DNA of 64,000 bases, from assembly GCF_030252345.1 (NCBI RefSeq), contig NZ_CP126980.1, forward strand, positions 3,673,501-3,737,500. The letters are read 5' to 3'. The position numbers were made by a program, and so were the translations under genes. A model generated the notes under the pieces. The model searched no databases and was not told the origin of the DNA. It saw nothing but the letters and a program-made list of their open reading frames with translations. Origin of the DNA: Actinoplanes oblitus. Its GTDB lineage: Bacteria > Actinomycetota > Actinomycetes > Mycobacteriales > Micromonosporaceae. Below are positions 35,419 through 43,542 of this stretch, piece after piece. Each line of letters begins with the position of its first letter. Position 1 is the first letter of the stretch.

Positions 35419-35697
35419 ATGGCGGACCATCGCGACGAGGAAGCCGACTGGGACGAGCTCGACCGTCTCCAGGACGAAGACGACCTGGACCTGCTGCTGG
35501 AGTCCGACGACGAAGATCGACGCCGTCAGGAGGAACAGGAGGAAGAGGACGACGACGATCGGCGCCGTCAGGACGAGGACGACGAAGATCGACGCCGCCA
35601 AGAGGAAGAGGACGACGAAGAAGGGCGACGGCTCCAGGAGGAGCAATGGGGCGTCATGGACGAACGCCCTTGGCTCGCGAATTTCGATGACGATTGA
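35419..35697 (+). CDS. Very acidic small protein with internal repeats
   Basis: A 92-residue protein in which 47 residues are Asp or Glu and most of the rest are Arg, Gln or Leu. The middle is a degenerate repeat of about 12 residues: 'DDEDRRRQEEQEEE', 'DDDDRRRQDEDD', 'EDRRRQEEEDDEE' (35511-35640). Aromatic residues cluster at the C-terminus ('QWGVMDERPWLANF'). The ATG at 35419 follows GGGGAGAG. It lies 92 bp after the PLD gene, behind short hairpins, and may belong to the defence operon or be separate. Charge pattern suggests a nucleic-acid mimic, inhibitor or chaperone; that is inference. Confidence 0.65.
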   Translation: MADHRDEEADWDELDRLQDEDDLDLLLESDDEDRRRQEEQEEEDDDDRRRQDEDDEDRRRQEEEDDEEGRRLQEEQWGVMDERPWLANFDDD

Positions 35698-35722
35698 CGC
35701 GGACAGGCCCTACGACCCTTTT

Positions 35723-35740
35723 CGCTACGCACCCGTAGCG
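35723..35740. promoter_or_regulatory. Inverted repeat, probable TetR operator
   Basis: CGCTACG-CACC-CGTAGCG, a 7-bp perfect inverted repeat, ends 12 bp before the ATG at 35753. The operon it precedes ends with a TetR gene, so autoregulation is likely. The short distance would imply a leaderless or nearly leaderless mRNA. Confidence 0.5.
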
Positions 35741-35752
35741 TACTTTGATGTC

Positions 35753-36247
35753 ATGGCCGTCTCCTTCCGCCCCGCCGTCGAGCGTGCCCAGCCTCCGAAA
35801 GCGCCCTACCGGGTCGTCAACCAAGTGATGCGTTGGCTGCTCAGCAGCCCCCGCCGTGCCCAGCAAATCGGACAGCACCTGTTGCTGCTGCATCTCACCG
35901 GGCGCAGATCCGGGCGCCGGTTCGTGCTGCCGGTCGCCTACCACGACGCCGGCGACGGCCGGATCCTCGTGCTGACCAGCTCGCCGTGGCGCGCCAACCT
36001 GCGCGGCCGTGCCGAGGTCGAGGTGACCCTGCTCGGCGAGCGGCGGCCGGCGCGGGCGCAGCTCGTGGAAGACCCGGACCAGGTCGCCGCGGTGTACCTG
36101 CGACTGATCGTGGCGGCCGGCCGGCGCCGGGCCGGCCGCCGTCTGGGCATCCGGATCAACGTGGACCGGGTGCCGACACCCGGCGAGCTGGCCGAGGCGT
36201 CCCGTCGTGACGGCCTGGCTCTGATCTACCTGGATGTCACCCGATGA
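35753..36247 (+). CDS. F420-type nitroreductase/quinone reductase family protein (DDN-like)
   Basis: A 164-residue protein. The central stretch 'LLLLHLTGRRSGRRFVLPVAYHDAGDGRILVLTSSPWRANLRGRAEVEVTLLGERRPA' is the hallmark of the deazaflavin (F420)-dependent nitroreductase family (TGRKSG-R...P-W...N-L...). Members reduce quinones and nitro-compounds using F420H2. The ATG at 35753 is preferred; an alternative start at 35687 would overlap the acidic gene. The stop overlaps the next gene by 4 nt. Confidence 0.75.
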   Translation: MAVSFRPAVERAQPPKAPYRVVNQVMRWLLSSPRRAQQIGQHLLLLHLTGRRSGRRFVLPVAYHDAGDGRILVLTSSPWRANLRGRAEVEVTLLGERRPARAQLVEDPDQVAAVYLRLIVAAGRRRAGRRLGIRINVDRVPTPGELAEASRRDGLALIYLDVTR

Positions 36248-37110
36248 CCGCGCCGATCCTGGTGACCGGGGCGACCGGCAACGTCGGCGGCGCCGCGGCC
36301 CAATCCCTGCTGGCCGCCGGGTTTCCGGTACGCGTGGCGGGCACCGATCCCGGCCGCCTCCGCTCCCGCTTCCCCGGCGCCGAACCGGTCCTGCTCGACC
36401 TGCGCCGCCCGGACACGTTCCCGGCGGCGGTGCGCGGGACCGGCGGCCTGCTGCTGATCCGGCCGCCCGCTGTCGCCCGCGTCGGCCCGACCCTGAACGC
36501 GCTGGTCGACGTGGCCGCCCGGGACACCGGCGGGCACGTGGTGTTCGTCTCGGTCACCGGCGCCGACACCCGGCGCGTGGTTCCGCACCACCGGGTCGAG
36601 AAGCACCTGAGCGCGTCGTCGTCGCCGTACACGATCCTGCGGCCCGGCTTCTTCGCGCAGAACCTGGCCGGCGCCTACCGTGACGACATCCGTTCCGATG
36701 ACCGGATCTACCTGCCCGCCGGGCGGGGCCGGGTCGCCTTCCTCGACACGCGCGACATCGGTGACGTGGTCGCCGCCGTCTTCGCCGACGCCCCCGCCCA
36801 CCGCGGCGTGGCACACACCCTCACCGGGCCGGCGGCGCTCACCTTCGACGAGGTCGCCGCCCTGCTCACCGGGACACTGGGACGGCCGATCCGCTATCGG
36901 GCAGCCAGCGTCGGGGGCTATCTGCGCCATCTGCGGCGTCAGCGTCGCCTCCCGCTCGCCCAGTGCGTGGTGCAGACGGTGCTGCACACCGGCCTGCGCC
37001 GGGGGCAGGGCGAGCGTGTCGATCCGACCATCACCGGGCTGTTGGGGCGGCCCCCGCGGACCATGGCACAGTACATCCGTGACCATCGCGAGGTGTGGCA
37101 GCGGCCATGA
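36244..37110 (+). CDS. NAD(P)-binding NmrA/SDR-a-like oxidoreductase
   Basis: A 288-residue atypical SDR. The Rossmann motif 'ILVTGATGNVGGAAAQSLLAAG' (GxxGxxG) binds NAD(P). 'HVVFVSVTGAD', 'YTILRPGFFAQNL' and 'FLDTRDIGDVVAAVF' are typical of NmrA-like proteins and NAD(P)H-quinone oxidoreductases of the YtfG type. The ATG overlaps the F420-reductase gene (ATGA). The TetR gene overlaps its end by 4 nt. A role in quinone or redox-stress handling is inferred from the operon. Confidence 0.85.
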   Translation: MTAPILVTGATGNVGGAAAQSLLAAGFPVRVAGTDPGRLRSRFPGAEPVLLDLRRPDTFPAAVRGTGGLLLIRPPAVARVGPTLNALVDVAARDTGGHVVFVSVTGADTRRVVPHHRVEKHLSASSSPYTILRPGFFAQNLAGAYRDDIRSDDRIYLPAGRGRVAFLDTRDIGDVVAAVFADAPAHRGVAHTLTGPAALTFDEVAALLTGTLGRPIRYRAASVGGYLRHLRRQRRLPLAQCVVQTVLHTGLRRGQGERVDPTITGLLGRPPRTMAQYIRDHREVWQRP

Positions 37111-37682
37111 GCCGGCCCACTGACCCCCGGGTGCTGCGCAGCCGGGCCAGCGTGCTGACCAGCGCGCTGGCACTGCTCGCCGAGCGGGGCGTCGCCGGCA
37201 CCACCATCGAGGCGGTGGCCGAGCGCTCGGGCGTCGCCAAGACCACCATCTACCGCCAGTGGGACAGCCAGACCACGCTCGTTCTGGACGCCTTCGACAG
37301 CGTCCTCGCCGCGCCGTCGGACCCGGCCACCGGCAGCCTGCGCGACGACCTGGTCCAGCTGCTCACCGGCTTCGCCGAGGCCCTCCGGGTCAGCCCGGCC
37401 ACCGGACTGATGTTCGCGCTCATCGACGCCGCCGAACGCGATCCCGCCTTCGCCGCCCTGCACCGCCGGCAGGCCGAGAACCGCCACCGGCTCATCCTGC
37501 GGGTCCTCGCCCGGGGGATCGAACGGGGCGAACTGAGCGCCGACGCCGACCCGGCCGATCTGCTCGATCTGCTCGCCGGGCCGATCTTCCACCGACGTGC
37601 CGTGACGGGCCGGACGCTCGACGCCGCCTTCGCCGAGCGGGTGGTCGACCGCGTGCTCATCGCGTACCGGGTCGCCACCTGA
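37107..37682 (+). CDS. TetR family transcriptional regulator
   Basis: A 191-residue regulator. The N-terminal HTH is 'VLTSALALLAERGVAGTTIEAVAERSGVAKTTIYRQWDSQTTLV', a canonical TetR domain. The C-terminal ligand domain includes 'GPIFHRRAVTGR', common in the TetR_C_11 group. It is the last gene of a three-gene operon and probably represses it through the inverted repeat at 35723-35740. Its effector is unknown. It converges with the EAL-domain gene (30 bp between stops). Confidence 0.9.
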   Translation: MSRPTDPRVLRSRASVLTSALALLAERGVAGTTIEAVAERSGVAKTTIYRQWDSQTTLVLDAFDSVLAAPSDPATGSLRDDLVQLLTGFAEALRVSPATGLMFALIDAAERDPAFAALHRRQAENRHRLILRVLARGIERGELSADADPADLLDLLAGPIFHRRAVTGRTLDAAFAERVVDRVLIAYRVAT

Positions 37683-37712
37683 CGGCGGCGCTCCTCGACC
37701 GCCCGGCGCGTC

Positions 37713-40325
37713 TCAGGTCGCCGACCGGGGCAGCCCCGCCACGCCGGCCAGGCGCATCGCCACCTCCCGCAGCTCGGCGTTCGGCACCGGCCGGGACCAG
37801 GTGTAGCCCTGGCCGCGATGGCAGCCGAGCAGGCGCAGCGCGGTGGCCTGCTCGGGACTCTCGACGCCTTCGGCGACCGTACGCATCCCGATCGCCTCGG
37901 CGAGTTTGACGACTACCTCACTGAGCGCGGTGCCCGCCCCGGGACCACTGATCGGATCGACGAAGCTCTTGTCGATCTTCAGGATGGTGGCGGGGAGCTT
38001 CTGTACGTAGCTCAGCGAGCTGTAACCGGTGCCGAAGTCGTCGAGGGCGAGCTGCACGCCGCAGGCGCGGACGGCGTGCAGGGTCTCCATGGCCGCCTCC
38101 GGTTCACTGATCAGCGCGGTCTCGGTGATCTCCAGGATGAGCCGCTCCGGCGCCAGCCCGGTCTCGGCCAGCGCCGTCTGCAGGTCGGCGAGGAAGCGGG
38201 GGTGGGTCAGCTGCCGGGCCGACACGTTGACGCTGACCGAGGCGTCCGCCATGATCGGCGCCTGGTGCGGCCACCCGGCGGCGTCCCGGCACGCCTGGTG
38301 CAGCACCCAGCGTCCCAGATCGACGATGAGGCCGCTCTCCTCGGCCATCGGGATGAACCGGTCCGGTGCCTGCATGCCGTGACCCGGCCGATGCCAGCGC
38401 ACCAGCGCCTCGGCCCCGACCGGCCGCCCGGTGTCCAACGCGATGATCGGCTGGTAGTGCAGCACCAGTTGCTCGTCGGTGATCGCCCGGGCCAGGGCGA
38501 TCTCGTCGTCCATCCGCCGCTTCGCCGTACCGGCCATCGCCCCGTCGAAGACCACCACCTGGTCCTTGCCCCGGTTCTTGGCCTGGCGCAGCGCGGCGTC
38601 GGCGTCCCGGAGCACCGCGGCCGGGAAGTGGTCCGGATCGTCGCCGGTGACGGCTCGGATGCCGACGCTGGCCCGCAGCATCAGTTCGTGCCCGCCGATG
38701 GCCAACGGCTGGCGCAGCTCGTGCAGCAGCCGGTCGGCCAGCGGCAGGAAGGGCGACCCGGCCGGCGATGGCGTGCCCGGCATGGTGGCGACGACGACGA
38801 ACTCGTCGGCGCTCAGGCGCGCCACCAGGTCCTCGGCGCCCACCGCGGCGCGGAGCCGGTCGCCGGCCAGCCGCAGGACCTGGTCGCCGAGGGCGTACCC
38901 CAGAGCGTCGTTGATCAGCCGGAACCGGTCGAGATTGATGAGCAGCAGGGCGGCCTGCCGCCCGTCGGCCTGCCGGATGCGCCGGATGTGATCGAGCAGC
39001 AGCCGCCGGTTGGCCAGATCGGTGACCGGGTCGTGCGTCGCCTGCCAGGCCAGCGCCTCGCTGGTACGTTGCCGCTCGACCACCCGGCCCAGCGCGAGGC
39101 CGATCTGCTCGAGCGCCTGGATCAGGTCGTGTTCCGGTGCCGGGCAGTCGGCCGGCAGGTAGAACCCGAGCATCCCGGTGACCTCGCCGCCGGCCAGGAC
39201 CGGTACGGCCACCGCGAAGCCGATCCCGCACTCGGGCACGGCCGGGCCCATCTGTCGCAGGCCCTCCGGGCCGGAGACCCGGGCGACGGCGCCGAACGCG
39301 AGTTGCTGCTCGGTCGGCGCGCTGCCCCGCTCGGCGAGCAGACGCAGACCGCACCCGGACGCCGGGCCCGGGGTGGCATGCGGGTGATCGCCGACGTGCC
39401 AGACCACCGGCCCGCCGCCGGCCGTCCACGCCTGACCGGCCAGCCAGCCCAGCCGGGTGCACACCTGGCGCACCACCTCGGCGGCCGCCTCGATGAACGA
39501 GTTCGCGCTGTTGGCGGTCACCGCGGCATGCCTGATCAGCGCGGCGGCCTGTTCGGCGCGCCGTTTGACGGTGACGTCCCGGGCGATCGCCGTGAACCGG
39601 GGGTGGCCGTCATGCTGCCACGTCGACAGGGACAGTTCGGTCAGCAGCTCCCGGCCGTCGGCGTGCCGGGCGGCCACCTCCACGGTGCGACCGAGGAGGG
39701 AGTCGTCCCCGGCCAGCAGGCCGCCGAGCCGGGCGGCGTACGCCGCCCGCAGGCGTGGCGGGACGAGCCGGTCCAGCGGACGGCCCAGCATGTCGGCGGC
39801 CGGGTGACCGAACACCCGTTCGGCGCCGTGGTTCCAGGCGACGACGATGCCGGTGTCGTCGAGGGTGACGATGCCGTCGGCGGCGGTGCGGGTCTCGATC
39901 AGGCGCTGCTGCGCCGCCCGTTCCTCGGTGAGCGACTCGATGGTGCTCAGCAGCTGCCACGAGGTGTCGTCGCCCTGCTGGACGAGATAGCTGGAGACCA
40001 GGGCGACCAGCAGCGTGCCGTCGCGGTGCCGGTACTGCTTCTCCCGTACCACCGAGCGGCGGGTCCCGGAGATCAGCTCGCCCATCATCGCCACGTCGGA
40101 GTCGTGCTCGCCGGCCAGTGTGACCTCGCCGAAATGCCTGCCGAGCAGCTCGTCCACCCGGTAACCGAGCAGCTCGGCGAAGGCGCGGTTGACCTCCACG
40201 TACCGGCCGCTGTCGTCGACGACGGTCAGGCCGGTGGAGGCATTGTCGAACGCGGCACGCAGCCGCGCGCCCGCCTCCGCCCGGACCTCTGGCGGAGGTT
40301 GCGTCCGAGAGCTGTCTTCGATCAC
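37713..40325 (-). CDS. PAS-PAS-GAF-GGDEF(degenerate)-EAL cyclic-di-GMP protein
   Basis: An 870-residue soluble signalling protein. Two PAS domains (~residues 20-140 and 150-270; 'VVDDSGRYVEVNRAFAELLGY', 'VTLDDTGIVVAWNHGAERVFG') precede a GAF-like domain (~285-420). The GGDEF domain carries 'ARLSADEFVVV': SADEF instead of GGDEF, so cyclase activity is probably lost. The EAL domain keeps 'GAEALVRW', 'NVSARQL', 'ILEITETAL', 'ALDDFGTGYSS', 'LKIDKSFV' and 'VAEGVES', so phosphodiesterase activity is likely. The GTG at 40325 has GGGGAG six bases upstream. Confidence 0.9.
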   Translation of the reverse strand: MIEDSSRTQPPPEVRAEAGARLRAAFDNASTGLTVVDDSGRYVEVNRAFAELLGYRVDELLGRHFGEVTLAGEHDSDVAMMGELISGTRRSVVREKQYRHRDGTLLVALVSSYLVQQGDDTSWQLLSTIESLTEERAAQQRLIETRTAADGIVTLDDTGIVVAWNHGAERVFGHPAADMLGRPLDRLVPPRLRAAYAARLGGLLAGDDSLLGRTVEVAARHADGRELLTELSLSTWQHDGHPRFTAIARDVTVKRRAEQAAALIRHAAVTANSANSFIEAAAEVVRQVCTRLGWLAGQAWTAGGGPVVWHVGDHPHATPGPASGCGLRLLAERGSAPTEQQLAFGAVARVSGPEGLRQMGPAVPECGIGFAVAVPVLAGGEVTGMLGFYLPADCPAPEHDLIQALEQIGLALGRVVERQRTSEALAWQATHDPVTDLANRRLLLDHIRRIRQADGRQAALLLINLDRFRLINDALGYALGDQVLRLAGDRLRAAVGAEDLVARLSADEFVVVATMPGTPSPAGSPFLPLADRLLHELRQPLAIGGHELMLRASVGIRAVTGDDPDHFPAAVLRDADAALRQAKNRGKDQVVVFDGAMAGTAKRRMDDEIALARAITDEQLVLHYQPIIALDTGRPVGAEALVRWHRPGHGMQAPDRFIPMAEESGLIVDLGRWVLHQACRDAAGWPHQAPIMADASVSVNVSARQLTHPRFLADLQTALAETGLAPERLILEITETALISEPEAAMETLHAVRACGVQLALDDFGTGYSSLSYVQKLPATILKIDKSFVDPISGPGAGTALSEVVVKLAEAIGMRTVAEGVESPEQATALRLLGCHRGQGYTWSRPVPNAELREVAMRLAGVAGLPRSAT

Positions 40326-40574
40326 CAATGACTCCCCGTACGGCTGGAACGCCGGACATGCCGGTCCTGCTGATCGGCGGGGAGCGTGCCGATCTGAGCG
40401 TGGCGGCCCGGTCATCGCCACGATCGCGCTCAGTCGCCGCCGCCTCGCTGCCGACCCATCGTCACCCATCCGGGTTATATGTACTTTTTGCGGCAATCTG
40501 CTGACATGGCGACGCCGAATCCCCGGGGCAGGGCCATCACCGACGGTGGCTCGTGAGACCGAGGAGATGCCATC

Positions 40575-41267
40575 ATGTTCGACCTCAATCGACGCCGGTC
40601 CGGACGCGCCGGCCGGCTTCGGCGCTGGGCCGTTCCGGTCACCGCCGCCGTGATCGTTCTCGCCGCCGGCGGTGGTGTCATCGCCAAGGCCGCCAGTGCC
40701 GCCGAGTCCGGAGGGCGCGGGCCGGACGACTTCGGCATGACCATGGGCAGTCACGCCGGCCACGCGTCGAGTTTCACCTACCACCACGGCTTCTACTGCG
40801 ACACGCACGTTCGCGCGGAGTCGGCCACCGGCTGTGAAGCCGGCGCGGCGGCTCGGGTGGCGCCGGCCAAGCACGTCGATCCGCTGTTCATCACGGTGCC
40901 GCTGGGGTTCACCGCCACGGGCCTGGACTGCCCGGACAGGCTGACCTGCGTCGATCACCCGATGAACCTGGACATGACACGCCTGGCCACGGCGCTCGCC
41001 CCGGTCTACCGGACCACTCCGGAGAAGCTGACGCCGGCGCTGCGGAACTTCACCACGCCCGGACACGACCACTTCGTCGGCACCAGGAACGGCGGCAAGC
41101 CGGAGTGGTGGGACGTCCGGGTGGTCGGTGTGACCGACCCGGCGACCTACCGTGCGATCCAGCACCACCGGAGCTGGGCCTACCTCGACGGTCTGATCAA
41201 AGCCAAGAACGAGCACGTGGTCGGGCCGATCCCGACCAACATGTTCCTGTTCTTCGCCGCACGCTGA
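40575..41267 (+). CDS. Secreted hypothetical protein
   Basis: A 230-residue protein with a signal peptide: Arg-rich start, hydrophobic core ('AVPVTAAVIVLAAGGGVIA', about residues 18-37) and an Ala-rich probable cleavage site. The mature part has four cysteines ('FYCDTH', 'TGCEAG', 'LDCPDR', 'LTCVDH'), likely two disulfides, and many histidines. 'LGFTATGLDCPDRLTCVDHP' and 'PEWWDVRVVGVTDPATY' look conserved, but I cannot name a family. The ATG has GAGGAG upstream. It diverges from the EAL gene across 249 bp that include an AT-rich stretch (about 40480-40500). Confidence 0.7.
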   Translation: MFDLNRRRSGRAGRLRRWAVPVTAAVIVLAAGGGVIAKAASAAESGGRGPDDFGMTMGSHAGHASSFTYHHGFYCDTHVRAESATGCEAGAAARVAPAKHVDPLFITVPLGFTATGLDCPDRLTCVDHPMNLDMTRLATALAPVYRTTPEKLTPALRNFTTPGHDHFVGTRNGGKPEWWDVRVVGVTDPATYRAIQHHRSWAYLDGLIKAKNEHVVGPIPTNMFLFFAAR

Positions 41268-41280
41268 CCCATACCCGCGT

Positions 41281-41310
41281 GGTGCGCCGGGGCCGAGGCC
41301 GCGGCGCACC
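41281..41310. terminator. Bidirectional hairpin terminator
   Basis: A 9-bp perfect stem (GGTGCGCCG / CGGCGCACC, 12-nt loop) sits between convergent genes ending at 41267 (+) and 41325 (-). Confidence 0.65.
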
Positions 41311-41324
41311 GCCGTCACCGACGC

Positions 41325-42827
41325 TCAGTCGACCGTGACGCGGACGGTGTGCCAGCCGGTCGCGCCCGCCGGGAACGGGGTGGCGCGTGTCCCGGGCTGC
41401 ACCGCGCCGCTCCGGTCGGTCGCGCGCACCGCGAGCGCGTGTGATCCGCTGGTCGCCGGCCAGTCGAAACGCCACTGCGTCCAGGTGTCGGCCGAGGCGG
41501 TGGGGAGCAGCTCGGCCGGCCTCCAGGGGCCGCCGTCGACACTGACCTCCACGGTCTCGATGCCGCGGCGCTGGGCCCAGGCGACACCGGCGACGGTCAC
41601 CCGTCCGGCCGCCAACCGGGCGAACGGCTTCGGCTGGTCGATCCGGGACGCGGTCCGGACGGTGCCCTGCCGGTCCCACCCACGCTTGACCCAGTAGGCA
41701 TCGAACTGATCAAAGGTGGTCAGCTCCAGCTCGGTGACCCATTTGCAGGCGCCCGCGTAGCCGTACAGCCCGGGGGTGAGCATCCGCACCGGGAACCCGT
41801 GCTCGAGCGGCAGCGGCGCACCGTTCATCCCGACCGCCAGCATCGTGTCGCGCCCGTCGAGCGCTGTCCCGACGGGTGTGCCGATCGTCATCCCGTCGAC
41901 CGATCGGGCCACGATCTGGTCCGCGCCGCGGTGCACGCCGGCCTCCCGCAGCAGTGCGGCCAGGTGCACGCCGAGCCACCGGGCGGTGCCGATGTAGGGG
42001 CCGCCGACCTCGTTGGACACGCAGTTGAGGGTGATGTCGCGGGCGATCAGCGGCCGGCGCAGCAGATCCGCGAGAGACAACTCGATCTCCCGGTCAACCA
42101 TCCCGTGTATCCGCAGGCGCCACGTCGCCGGATCGACGCGTGGCACCGTCAGCGCGGTGTCGACGCGATAGAACCTGCCGTTCGGCGTGGTGAAATCGGC
42201 GGCGACGCCGGCCGGCAGCGGCGGGGCCGGATCGGCGGCAGCCGGAAGCCGGACCGCCTCGCGGGACTTCCCGGCGGCGCTTTCCCGCTGGCCGGAAACG
42301 GTCAGAGCCGCGGCTTCGGCAGCACCGGCGCCGACCGCCAGCAGCGCCAGGCGCAGAACCAACCGACGATCAACACCGGTTTCCGGTACGGCCACGGCGA
42401 CGCCCCGCCGCTCGCGCCGCAGCCACCACAGTGCCAGCGCGGCGACCACCGCGCCGAGCATGGCCGGGACCACGTCCACCACCGTCGCGGCCGGCCGGGA
42501 CAGCACGGCGGCCGCCCCGGCCGCGCCCAGCAGGCCGGTGCCGGCCACGATCGCGGGCGGCCACCTCGTCGCCGCGATCCCGGTGACCGCCGCCAGGGCG
42601 GCCAGCACCACGCCGATCACGGCCAGCAGCACCGGCTTGTCGGTGGTGCCCAGCTCGCGTACGGCGAACTCCTTCACCGCGGTGGGCGTCGCGTCGATGA
42701 CCGCGCCGCCCACCGCCACCAGCGGTCCGGACCCGGGCCGGGTCGCGGCCGCGAGGAGTTCCGCGGCCGCGATCCCGGAGCCCGCCGCGACGATCCCGCC
42801 GATCGCCCCGTACGGTGTCTCGCCCAT
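41325..42827 (-). CDS. Membrane-anchored molybdopterin-dependent oxidoreductase (sulfite-oxidase fold)
   Basis: A 500-residue protein. The N-terminal ~165 residues contain about five membrane helices. The catalytic domain has 'LIARDITLNCVSNEVGGPYIGTARWLGVHLAALL'; the Cys is the expected molybdenum ligand of the sulfite oxidase/YedY family. The C-terminal ~100 residues ('TVAGVAWAQRRGIETVEVSVDGGPW...WRFDWPATSGSHALAVRATD') are the Mo-co oxidoreductase dimerisation domain. It is the last gene of the SigK operon; its ATG overlaps the fasciclin stop by 1 nt. Physiological substrate unknown. Confidence 0.9.
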   Translation of the reverse strand: MGETPYGAIGGIVAAGSGIAAAELLAAATRPGSGPLVAVGGAVIDATPTAVKEFAVRELGTTDKPVLLAVIGVVLAALAAVTGIAATRWPPAIVAGTGLLGAAGAAAVLSRPAATVVDVVPAMLGAVVAALALWWLRRERRGVAVAVPETGVDRRLVLRLALLAVGAGAAEAAALTVSGQRESAAGKSREAVRLPAAADPAPPLPAGVAADFTTPNGRFYRVDTALTVPRVDPATWRLRIHGMVDREIELSLADLLRRPLIARDITLNCVSNEVGGPYIGTARWLGVHLAALLREAGVHRGADQIVARSVDGMTIGTPVGTALDGRDTMLAVGMNGAPLPLEHGFPVRMLTPGLYGYAGACKWVTELELTTFDQFDAYWVKRGWDRQGTVRTASRIDQPKPFARLAAGRVTVAGVAWAQRRGIETVEVSVDGGPWRPAELLPTASADTWTQWRFDWPATSGSHALAVRATDRSGAVQPGTRATPFPAGATGWHTVRVTVD

Positions 42828-43471
42828 CAGCTCTTCGGCATCAGCACGGCGTCGATGATGTAGACGTTCGCGTTGGCGGTCTGCACGTTGCCGCAGACCA
42901 CCGACGCGGCGTCGGTGCCCGCCTTGAAGTTCTCACCGCTGCCGGTGACGGTCAGCTCCTGGCCCTGCAGCGTCTTGTGCGATCCGGCCAGGTCCGCCGG
43001 GGTCAGCTTGCCGGGCACCACGTGGTAGGTCAGGATGCTGGTCAGCGTCTTCTTGTCGGCGAGCACCTTGTCCAGGGTCGCCTTCGGGATCTTCGCGAAC
43101 GCGTCGTTGGTCGGCGCGAAGACGGTGATCCCGTCGGCGGAGTTCAGCGAGTCCACCAGGCCGGCCTTCTTGACCGCGGTGACCAGCGTGGACAGCAGCG
43201 GGTTGCCGGACGCGGCGGTGGCCACCGGGACCTTGCCCATCGCCTCGAAGCTGCCCGCGTTCGCCGGGTCGGCCGGCACCGCGGCGCAGCCCGGACCGAA
43301 GTTCACCATGTCGGTGCCCATGCTCGGCGCCATGCTGGGCGCCGCCGAGGTCATCGTCGGCGCCGCGGCCGCCCCGGCACTGGTGCTGTCATCGCTGTCA
43401 CTGCCGCAGGCCGCCAGCGAGATCGCGAACAGGGTCGCGGCGGTCAGGGCGGTGAGCTTCGTTGCACGCAT
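42827..43471 (-). CDS. Fasciclin-domain lipoprotein (MPT70/MPT83-like)
   Basis: A 214-residue exported lipoprotein. The signal peptide ends in a lipobox-like 'SLAACGSD' (Cys at about residue 22). A Ser/Ala/Met-rich linker precedes one FAS1 domain (~residues 85-212): 'LLSTLVTAVKKAGLVDSLNSADGITVFAPTNDAFAKIP', 'LTYHVVPGKL' and 'VYIIDAVLMP'. In Mycobacterium tuberculosis the FAS1 proteins MPT70/MPT83 are controlled by SigK, and here the gene sits in a sigK-rskA-like operon. Likely a cell-surface adhesion or sensing protein. Confidence 0.9.
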   Translation of the reverse strand: MRATKLTALTAATLFAISLAACGSDSDDSTSAGAAAAPTMTSAAPSMAPSMGTDMVNFGPGCAAVPADPANAGSFEAMGKVPVATAASGNPLLSTLVTAVKKAGLVDSLNSADGITVFAPTNDAFAKIPKATLDKVLADKKTLTSILTYHVVPGKLTPADLAGSHKTLQGQELTVTGSGENFKAGTDAASVVCGNVQTANANVYIIDAVLMPKS

Positions 43472-43542
43472 CGGTTTGTTCCTCCTATGTCGGGACTTAC
43501 ACCGATGATTCGGAGCGGACCGCCCGCCGGATTGGTGGCATC

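Noticed and set aside
37818..40331. 837-codon plus-strand ORF opposite the EAL gene
   Set aside because: Shadow of the PAS-GAF-GGDEF-EAL frame, whose catalytic motifs are intact on the minus strand.
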